DNA from: Hyaloscypha bicolor E
Lineage: Eukaryota > Ascomycota > Leotiomycetes > Helotiales > Hyaloscyphaceae
DNA length: 64,000 bases
Reading direction: 5' to 3'
Assembly (NCBI RefSeq): GCF_002865645.1
Contig: NW_020194518.1
Coordinates: forward strand, 929,463-993,462
The position numbers and the translations under genes were made by a program. Of this stretch, positions 39,083 through 48,286 are shown in pieces (positions within the stretch are counted from its first letter, which is position 1; each line of letters begins with the position of its first letter). A model generated the notes under the pieces. The model saw only the letters and a list, made by a program, of their open reading frames with translations. It was not told the origin of the DNA and searched no databases.

Positions 39083-39864
39083 TATGCCCGTCCAAAAGAG
39101 ATGCCTACCAGCGTCCTCGATAGCTAATTCGTCCAAAAACGCAGTCTTAGCCATTTGCTATCTCCTTTCCAATCCGACGATTCTGCCGCGTCCTTATCCA
39201 GTATCCCTAAAGTCCACCAAGCTAGCTAGCCTAAGGCTAGCAACCAAGCTCCCAGAAGCCCAAGGCTCGTCCAAGTACCGCGATATATATAAAATCAAAG
39301 CGCTAGGAGCGCAGGAGAGGAGGAGAGGGGTCGTCTGCATACGAAGACGGCAGGAGGGCAGTCGAGGCTATATAGAGCATACAGGGACATTAGATTGAGA
39401 AGAAGGCTCATTGACAGGAGAGCAGTCGACGCAGGAGTTCGATTCATTGGCAGGAGGTTCGATTATAGGGAAGCAGGGCGATGGAAGCTCTTTGGGAGGC
39501 AAAGGAGTTAATGAAACAGGCTCTACAGGAGCCAGAAAAGGAGTCAATGGCATTACCGATTAACGGCCATTGAGAGCATTCCAGATCAAGTCTGAGATCT
39601 GCTAACGAAGCTCAGCTAATAAAACGATATCAGGGCGAGCAGAAGGAGCAGGAGAGGCTATTATAACGTTTGCGTAAGCCATATTCCGATTTGACGATCA
39701 TTTATATAGTACGGAAGCGTCGGGAGGACAGTATCGGTCGCTATAACGGGCGAGGACTCCGATTCAGATGATAATTATCGTACGGATGGCGATAACTGGA
39801 AATCGATTTGTTTATCGAAAGGATACTTAATTAAGAGCTTAGATCGAAAGGCATTACTACTACT
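39083..39864. other. Interior of TRIM-like element, unidentified
   Basis: 782 bp of near-normal composition. The plus strand has an open frame of 104 codons at 39084-39398 (MPVQKRCLPASS start, basic). The minus strand has a frame from an ATG at 39680 interrupted by stops after VLLAELR and ALNGR, then a 61-codon Pro/Ser-rich stretch (39553-39368). Another minus frame near the left end reads MAKTAFLDELAIEDAG. Minus-strand stops are of the TAG/TAA type that former Gln codons would give, so the coding strand may be minus. I recognise no family. A captured host-gene fragment or a gag remnant are both possible. Confidence 0.4.
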
Positions 39865-39994
39865 TGTTATATTAAATGCGGTTATATTATAATATATTCA
39901 GATATTAGAGGAAGAGAAGTATGGCACGGATAGCCAGAGCTAAATATAGTATATATAGTTACGTGAGTAACTAGCCTGTAGTTACTATATAACA
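39865..39994. repeat. TRIM-like element, right LTR
   Basis: 130 bp. Its ends TGTTATATTAAATG and TATATAACA are intact, which fixes the boundaries of the mutated left copy. Confidence 0.88.
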
Positions 39995-40389
39995 TAAATC
40001 TAATTTCCTATTTTAAGTAAAGCTTATAATTAGAATTATATAAATTATATAAAATTATATTTCCTAATTAAATAAAGGGCTTTATATACTTGGCTAAATA
40101 TTAGGGAATATATAGAGAGATATTTCTAGTTTTAGAAAGAAGTATTAATTAGTTTTTTACTAGAATTAATTTTTGGAATTAGTTATATTTATAAGTATTA
40201 TTTTATAATTTACTTATTTTAATTACTTATATATTATTTTATTATTATATATCTTATATTCTAATTAATTTAATCTTTAGAGAATAGTTTATTATAAGGT
40301 AATTAAGTTATTAATAAATAAAATTATTAATAGCTAAAATATTAATTAAAAGAAGTATCTTTATTATTACTAGAGTAATCTAATTAAAT

Positions 40390-43300
40390 ATCTAGAAAGA
40401 TATCTAATTAGAAAAAGGAAATAGAATTTAGATATTTCTAGAACTAGCTAATAAAATAATAATAATAGAGAAATTAGTAGTAATTTATTATTATATTATT
40501 AAGTTAGAAGTAAAAATATAATAAAAAAAGAATCTAAAAAAACTAGAAGCTTAAATTTATTATTTTAAAAATATTCGGATATCTAATATAAAGTCTATTA
40601 TATTTCTAGTAATATTTTTAGTTTAAAAGATTCTAAAAACCCGAAAACTATTAATTTATTAAAAAAAAAATATTAAAGAAATTCAGGACTTCTTTTATTA
40701 AACAGAACTAAAATAGTATAAAAACGGCGGAATTATTTAGACTATAAATATAATAAAGATTATATATTATATTTTCTGTTTTAAGAATATAATTAGAGAT
40801 ATTTAGAAATATAAAAAGTAATTAGTAAATATTAATACTATAGATTAGAAGACCTTTATTAAATTTATAAAGAATTCTATCTTAAATTTAGAAAATTATA
40901 ATAATAATACTTTTATTAAGTTTAAGGATATTAAATAATAACTAGACTAAAGTATTTAAAGCTTTATATTTTATTTAAATAGCCTATTAGATAATTTAGA
41001 ATATATAGATTTATTATAAGAATAGAATAAGAGATTTAAAATAAAATTAATTATTAAAGAAATATTCTATAAAAAAGAAAAAAGCTTATTTCTATAGCTA
41101 TAAGAATTAAGAATAATTTAAACTTATTTATTTAATAGAAATATAATAATAAGTTAATAAAAAAACAAATAAAAAAAATAAAAATAAAAATAAATAATAA
41201 AAATAAATAATAAAAATAAATAATAAAAATAAATAAAAAAAATAAATAATAAAAATAATAAATAATAAAATAATAAAAATAAAAATAATAAAAATAAATA
41301 ATAAAAATAAATAATAAAAAGAAATATAAAAAAAATCTATTATAAGATTTATAAAACTGAAATAGTAAAGATATAATAATAGGATTTAATATAGTATTTA
41401 TATTAGGATTTATAAAACCGGATATAATTTGTTTTATTTACTAGAAAAAGAATTATTATATTATTATTTATTTAAATTAGAGAAAACTAATTTACTATAA
41501 TTATAATAAGTATCTAGAATTAAAAAAGCCAGGAAATAAATATATTTTATAATAGTTATATTTATTTATATTATAAAAAGTAAAGTTCCTAAAACGAGAA
41601 TAATAATTAAGGTTATTATTAAAACAAAAAAAGATAAATATAGAATTAAAATATTAGTTAATTCGGGTATAAAGGCTAATTATATAAAGAAGGAATTAGT
41701 TTTAGATATAAATATTTTATTAATATTAAGATTAATTCTCTTAATTTTACTAGAAAAAAAAGAATTTATTTATATAAAAATTATATTCTTGAAATTATTA
41801 CTAAAAATATATTAAAGAATTAAAAAAAAACTAATATATACTTTATATTATATAATTTTAATCTAAATTATATTAATATAATATTTGAATTCTTATAGTT
41901 TTATTAGGCTAATTTCCTAATTTCTTTTAAAAAAAAATAATATAAAAATACTAGATTTAATTATAGAAAATTAAAGTTCTAAATATTAGGAAGTTTACTA
42001 AAATAATAAAGTATAAAATATATATTTTTCTATTAATTACCTATTCTATAATAGATAGCTAAAGAGTTATTACTATTATTATAAATAAAATAGCTATATT
42101 TCCTAAGAAATATTAGAATCTTTTCCGAATATTCTTTATAAAAGCTATAGGTATATTACCCGACTATTATATAATAGAATATTATATAGATTTAAAACTA
42201 GAATTCTAACTATTATATAGTTTTATATATATTTTATTAAAAAGAAAACTTGAAATATTTCGGAAATATTTTAATATTAACTTAAAAAAGAAATTATTTT
42301 ATTATTTTACTAATCTAGCTAATATTTCAATTATATTTGTTCTAAAAAAAGAAAGTAGTTTATATTTATATATTAATTACCGGAATTTAAATAGAATTAT
42401 TATTAAGAACTGAATATTATTATTATTTATTAGTAAAATAATAAATAAACTTTATAAAACTAAAATATATATAAAGCTAGATTTAAAAGATATTTATTAT
42501 TAGTTATAAATTTAAAAAAATAATAAATAAAAGACAATATTTTAAGTATTATATTATATTCTTTAGATTTTCTAATATTTCGGTAATATTTCAGATATAT
42601 ATTAATTATATATAATAGGCCTTATAAATATTATTTATATAGTTTATTTAAATAATATTTTAATTTATTTTAAGAACCCAAAATAATATATAATAATAAT
42701 TTAATATATATTTAAGTAATTATAATAATACTAGCTCTTTATAAATTTAGTAAAATACGAGTTTAATATAAAAAGAATAGAGTTTCTGAAATTTGTAATT
42801 AGTTTAGATAATATAGAAATAGAAGCTAGCCGGGTTATAATTATTAGAAAATAACTAGTTCCGAAAAATAATATTCGAAAAATCTAAATATTTCTGGGTT
42901 TTATTAATTTTTACTAAAGATTTATTTTTAAATATTCTAAAATAATAAAAGAATTAATTTATTTATTAAAAATTAGTAAAAAACCACTATATTAATTTAG
43001 CTAGATAAATAGAACAGATAAGGCTTTTAGAGAATTATAAATTATATTTATAATAATACTAATTCTTTATTATTTCAATTTAGTTTTAAAAATTTATATA
43101 GAAATAGATATTTCAGGATTTATAATTATAAATATAATTTCCTAGCTTTTTAGTAAAGAGACAGAAGCCAGGTAATATTCTATTACCTTTTATTTAAAGA
43201 AAATAATTATAATTAAAAATAGATATAAGATATATAATTTTAAACTCTTAATTATTATTCTAATATTTTATATTTAGTAATATTATCTAATATATATCCG

Positions 43301-45560
43301 ATATACTATTATTATTAAAATAAATTATAATAACTTGAAATATTTTATAATTAAGAGAAAATTAAATAATTATTATAATTCCCAGATACCCGGTATCTGA
43401 AATGCCTCGCCAGATGCCAGATGCCTTCTAGGCACACGTGACGCGGCCGCCTCGCTAGGGAAGTATGCTTGGAATATACTAGAGATATTTAGAAGGCTAA
43501 GCCCCTTTAGGACTAGTATACTATAGGGTATATATATTCCCTTGCAGCCTCCTGTATTCTAGTTTTCCCTTCTTTAGTTTTGAGTCGTCTTTATAAGGGA
43601 CCTTCTACCTTGCTTTCTAAGCCCTAAATACTATACTTATAATAATAATTAATAAATAAAATAAATAGAAAAGCTAGCTATTTTCGATTTTATTTTAGAA
43701 TATTAGTCAAAATATAGTAATTTTACTAATAGGCTATTAAAGAAGCTAGATTTTATAGTAAATATAAATAAAAATATTTTATTATTTATATTTTATAATA
43801 AGCTATAATATATAGAACAGAAAGCTTTATAAATAATAGTAATATAATATTATACTATTTTTATAATATTATAATATAAGGCCTAAAAGAAAGAAAATAG
43901 GTATTTCTTAATTAGTAAAATATTAAAGAATTCCGAAAAGAAAATCTATTTTAGTAATAGAATAATACTAGAAATATTATTATTTGAATTTATTACTAGT
44001 ATAACTAGTTATAAATAATATATATTACGGATTCTAGTTATATAAATAGCTAGATCCGAAATAGTATATAAAGAAAATAGAAAGATATTATTTGAATTAT
44101 TATTATAATATTAAAGACTCGATTTATTAGTATAATACTAATAATATAAATAATTCTTAAAAGAAACCTTTATTAAAATTATTAAGACTTAGAAACTTAA
44201 TATATCTGAGTTATTAAAATATTAAAATACTATTTATATATTAAATAAGCCGGCTCTTAAAAAAGAATTATTATAATCTAATTATAATAATTCTATAAAT
44301 AAGTATTTTAGTATTAGTAAAATACTAGAGATTTTTTAAAAAAAGTACTTCTAGTAAAATATAAGAAAAAATATAAAAAGCTATATTAGAACTTGTTTTA
44401 TATATTAATAAATTAAGATAAAAAAACATTTATTATATAATATATTTAGTTTATTTCTTATTTCCTCTAAGCTATAATAAGAAATTACTATAGACTTTAT
44501 TATAGAACTATTTATTTCTAGATTTTATAATAAAATATATAATTCTATATTTATTATTATTAATAAATATATAAAAATAATATAATATATTTTAATTATT
44601 AAAGAAATCTCGGTTCCTGAACTAATAGAACTATTTATATATTATATTATTAAAGACTTTAATATATTTATAAATATAATCTTTAATAAAGAATGTATTT
44701 TTATAAGTAAGTTTTAATTAAGTCTATAATTTTATTTAAAGATTTAATAATAGCTAAATATAGTATTTTATTTATAAACTAATAGATAAATAAAGAATTT
44801 AAATTAAACTCTAAAATAATATTTAAAATACTATATTAGCTATTAGTAAAATAACTAAATAGTAAAGCTTATTTTTGTAGAATTTATATATAATAACTCT
44901 ATATATTTAATAATAGAAATATTTCTATTTTATATATTATATGGATTTTATTCTAGTATTAAATTATATATTAAGAATAATATTTCAGAAAAAGAAATAT
45001 TAGTAATATATAAAAGAATATAAAGAATTTAAATAAAATAGAAAGTATTAAAAAAGTAATAATAAAAAGTAATAAATATATAGAAAAAAATATATTAATA
45101 AGAAATTTAAAATATATAATAAAGTTATACTTTATATAAAAAACATTTAATAGCTATAATCTAATATAAAGTTAGTAAATAGATATCTCGTTTTTTTTAA
45201 AATTCTAAAAGTTATAGAAATATATAAATAGATATATTACTTGAAATTACTATTATTATATCGGATTTATAATATTTTCTATATTTTTCTTTTAGAACTA
45301 TAATACTTATAAACTAGTATTATAATAGAACTAGAACTAGTTAAAATTAAGAGTAAAAAGAAATTTGAAATAGAATTTATTATAGCTTATAAATAAAATA
45401 AAAAATAAAAGAAATATCTTATTTATTAGAAAAACTATTTACTAGTAAATAATATATAAGAACTATTAAGTAATTTGGAGAATATAATTCAAGAATTATA
45501 AGAATATTTAGAAAAGAATAATATTATAATATTATTAGCTAAATAGAAATATAAAAAATA
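40390..45560 (+). pseudogene. Gypsy-B gag-pol with chromodomain, RIP-degraded
   Basis: Gag-like text spans 40390-41160 (for example LLIYQKKNIKEIQDFFY and YLNSLLDNLEYIDLL). It is followed by an AAT/AAAAT-rich low-complexity run (about 41160-41330), which may be a decayed Gln-rich tract. RT box YLNNILIYF starts at 42645. The solo LTR interrupts pol at 43366. Integrase text such as ITIDFIIELFISRFY starts near 44490. A chromodomain-like segment (FEIEFIIAYK, then KKYLIY and ENIIQEL) lies at about 45372-45520. Confidence 0.8.
43371..43644. mobile_element. Solo LTR of the Gypsy-G2 family, little mutated
   Basis: 274 bp, flanked by exact ATAAT duplications (43366-43370 and 43645-43649), which split Gypsy-B text that is continuous in Gypsy-D. 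It retains CpG-rich words such as CACGTGACGCGGCCGC, unlike its surroundings. It aligns along its length with the heavily mutated 5' LTR at 60041-60323. It inserted after Gypsy-B was already degraded, or escaped later RIP. Confidence 0.9.
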
Positions 45561-46890
45561 AATATTTTTATTAGGAAACTATTAAAAAACCATATATTTA
45601 TTCTTGAAAAAACTATATAAAAATTATTAAAAACTCTAAAAACTCTAATTTTTATATTTTATAATTACTTTTTATTATTCTTATTTTCATTTTTATTAGA
45701 ATTCTTTTAAGAAATAAAAAATAAATTAGCCTAGAAAACTATTAGCTATTAATAAAAAACGAGAGAAAAATAAGCTTATTTAATACTAAAGAATATTAAT
45801 TATACTTTTAAGAGTACTTTATATTTATATTAAGCTAGTAAGAATTACTTAATCTATTTCTTAGATTATTAGAAAAATCTATTAGCTTTAAATAATAGCT
45901 TTAATATAAGAAATATATAAACTTTAATATAAAAAAAGAATAGTAATAGCCTTTTTTCTTTTAGGTAAAAGTTAGGCAAAATACTTATATATATCTATAG
46001 CTTAGAAAAGGTAATTTAACTATATTATATATATTTAAGGAACCTTAAATAATATTAGAATAGGAAATAAAAGAAGGAAATTATAATTTATAGAATTATA
46101 TTTCTTGGTTTTAGAATAGTAATAATTATATATCAAGTAATTATTATTTTTAATATAAGTAAAGTCAGGAAATTTAGTAATATTCTTGAAATATTAAAGA
46201 TAATAAGAGTAAATTAAGGCTATAGAAATATTAGCCAAATAGTTAGTAATAGGCTAACGAGTATTAAGAGAAGGATTTATCTTAATAAATAAAGAAATAG
46301 AAAAGAGAATTAGAAAAAAGCTTAAAGAAAACTTAAAAGAGTTTAAAAAAGGCTTAAAAAAGGCTTAGAAAAGAAAAATAAGAAATAAAAAAAAGCTGAA
46401 TATAGTATTATAATTAAAAGAAAAGAAGATTAATTAATAAAATAAGAGAGGCCTTTTTATATTATTCTTTTCTTAAATAATAATTATAAATTCAGAACCG
46501 GTTTTATATTAGGAATATTTAGAAATTTCCAAAAAAGGAATTTATAAATAAATTAAAAGATTAAATTAACTTTTCTAAACTTTTAAGTCTATAAAATAAT
46601 AATTTATTTATAAATAAAGACTAAATTGGGATTTATAAACTAATTAGGAAATTAAATAAATTTTATATCTAATAATATATATTATATTTATATTACTTTT
46701 ATAAGAGGAAATTACTAAAGGCAATTTGCAAATTAACTAGATAGAATTAATAAATTCTATTTTTAATTCTATTATTTAATAGAATAATAGAATAATTATA
46801 GGAAGTTTTTAAAAGAAGCTAATAACTAGGAAAGTTTTAGAGAAATATTTATAAAGCTATTTATAGTTTTTTCAGGCCTTTTAAGAATAA
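45561..46890 (+). pseudogene. Gypsy-B post-chromodomain region, unidentified
   Basis: About 1.3 kb between the chromodomain and the purine tract. A plus-strand frame at about 46260-46440 reads REGFILINKEIEKRIRKKL and continues Lys/Glu-rich with a single stop, a probable coiled coil. The same region exists in Gypsy-D (18241-19600) and Gypsy-H (51220-52116 plus 58228-58790), so it is a fixed part of this family. Confidence 0.55.
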
Positions 46891-46910
46891 GGGCCTAGTA
46901 AGAGAATTAA

Positions 46911-47219
46911 TATAATAGATATATATAATAGTATATAAATAGATATTAGATATTATAGATCTAGTTTCCTATTTTAGGTAAAGTTTATAATCGGAATTAT
47001 ATAAATTATATAGGATTGCATTTCCTAATTAAATAAAGAACTTTATATATTTGGCTAAATATTAGGAAATATATAAAAAGATATTTCTAGCTTTAGAAAA
47101 GGTTATTAATTAGTTTTTTACTAGAATTAATTCTTGAAATTAATTATATTTAAAAGTATTATTCTATAGTTTATTTATCTTAATTATTTATATATTATTC
47201 TATTATTATATGCCTTATA
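46911..47219 (+). repeat. Gypsy-B 3' LTR
   Basis: 309 bp, starting TATAATAGATATATATAATAG and ending ATGCCTTATA. It follows a purine-rich AGAGAA word, with an imperfect AGGCC...GGCCT hairpin just upstream (46874-46896). Confidence 0.88.
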
Positions 47220-47395
47220 TAAATACTTAAATACTAAATACTAGATACTAAATACTTTTTCTAAATACTTTTTTTAAATACTTAAATACCAGATACTAGA
47301 TATTAAATATTTTTTTTAAATACCTCTTTTAAATATCTTTCTTAAATACTTAAATACTAGATATTAGATATTAAATACTTCTTTTAAATATCTAT
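47220..47395. repeat. AT-rich minisatellite 3
   Basis: Tandem words TAAATACT, TAAATACTAGATACT and TTTTTTTAAATAC(T/C) recur through this stretch, starting with the TAAAT duplication of Gypsy-B. Matching words lie at 38865-38902. Confidence 0.75.
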
Positions 47396-47870
47396 AAATA
47401 GTATAATAATAGCCGCCGGCTAGCTATTTTTTAAACTAGCAAGCAAATTAAGCTTATATAGACCTTATATAAACCGGATCTCCTATTAGAACTTGAAATA
47501 TTAATTATATACTAGTAAATATATTTCCTAGAATTAATAGTATAATTAGCTTTTAAATAGCCTTTATATATAAAATATAAGGCAAATAGATATTTAAATA
47601 TAGATAAGAAGCTTACAAGTATATATATAGTAGAATAGAATATTTCTAGTTAATTTCATTCAAAATTATATAATTAGATAAATTACCCTATATAATTCAA
47701 TTCTATACTACTAATAATTAAAAAGCAGGGCAATTAAGGAATTATTAAGTACCCTTAATTACTTATATAATATAAGAGTTGCCCCAGAATAATATATAAT
47801 CCTATTCTCTTATATCTTACAAGTTCTGGATACAAATATCTGTTAATTATTCGAACCCTCCCAAGGATTG
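47396..47870. other. AT-rich intergenic DNA
   Basis: No gene is seen. One 58-bp stretch (47734-47791) begins GGGCAATTAAGG and ends with TTGCCC, with an inner CCTTAATT, an imperfect inverted repeat of unknown origin. Base composition rises from here towards the gene island. Confidence 0.5.
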
Positions 47871-47879
47871 CATAATTTT

Positions 47880-47926
47880 TTTTTTGGTATTCTCCACCAA
47901 ATTTTTTTGGTATTCCCTACCAAAAA
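47880..47926. repeat. Duplicated small palindrome (TTTGGTA/TACCAAA)
   Basis: Two adjacent hairpins, TTTGGTATTCTCCACCAAA and TTTGGTATTCCCTACCAAA, are separated by a T-run and repeat with a 23-bp period. The second has a perfect 7-bp stem. This may be the end of a small inverted-repeat element; no partner was found. Confidence 0.7.
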
Positions 47927-48050
47927 TGCACCGGCTAATCAGAACAGCAGGAAAAAGCCATACTAGCGAGGTAGCGAATCAGAAGCCAGAGGTTATGTGA
48001 CTTAACGAGCTATATGAAAGCTCAGGGCCTTTTTTCCACGTGCTGAGAAC

Positions 48051-48083
48051 CCTTCAACTTTAAGCAAGCTTAAAGGTTGAAGG
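48051..48083. repeat. 33-bp inverted repeat downstream of the CCCH gene
   Basis: CCTTCAACTTTAAGC and GCTTAAAGGTTGAAGG pair over 15 positions with one unpaired base and a 2-base loop. It lies about 200 bp past the stop codon of the minus-strand gene, so it may be in its 3' UTR. Confidence 0.8.
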
Positions 48084-48286
48084 AATATCGCAGACTAGGT
48101 ATCTTATCAATCACATGACGGGAATCAGCTGAACAGTCGAACATATCTACGAGCGCGATGTCCGAACTTGTCGCCCTTCGGGTCATAAACGGCATTTATT
48201 TCGATTGCCGATTTCTTAAAATTAAAACCTTACGGTACATTCTCTTCCTAAAGAAATCTTATCCTCCCATTGAATGCGAACCTATT

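Larger units (their letters stand above)
38953..39994. mobile_element. TRIM-like non-autonomous LTR element with GC-richer interior
   Basis: Two 130-bp direct repeats (38953-39082 and 39865-39994) enclose 782 bp, and the whole is flanked by exact TAAAT duplications (38948-38952 and 39995-39999). The repeats end TGTTATAT...ATATAACA in the less mutated copy. No RT, integrase or protease motif is present, and 1.04 kb is far too short for an autonomous element. The interior has near-normal base composition, in contrast with everything for kilobases around it. Orientation is not settled. Confidence 0.85.
38903..40258 (+). repeat. Gypsy-B 5' LTR, interrupted
   Basis: Left part 38903-38952 and right part 40000-40258 join to the same order as the intact LTR at 46911 (TATTAGATATTATA, then TAATTTCCTATTTTA). 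The gap is the TRIM-like element with its duplicated TAAAT. Confidence 0.88.
38903..47219 (+). mobile_element. Gypsy-B: Ty3/gypsy chromovirus split by a TRIM-like element and a solo LTR
   Basis: 5' LTR 38903-40258 (309 bp without its insertion) and 3' LTR 46911-47219 (309 bp). Flanks TAAAT at 38898-38902 and 47220-47224 give an exact target duplication. Removing the two nested insertions leaves about 7.0 kb, close to Gypsy-D. Order on the plus strand is gag, pol (RT, integrase), chromodomain, 3' region, purine tract, LTR. It shares family and text with Gypsy-D and Gypsy-H. Confidence 0.9.
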
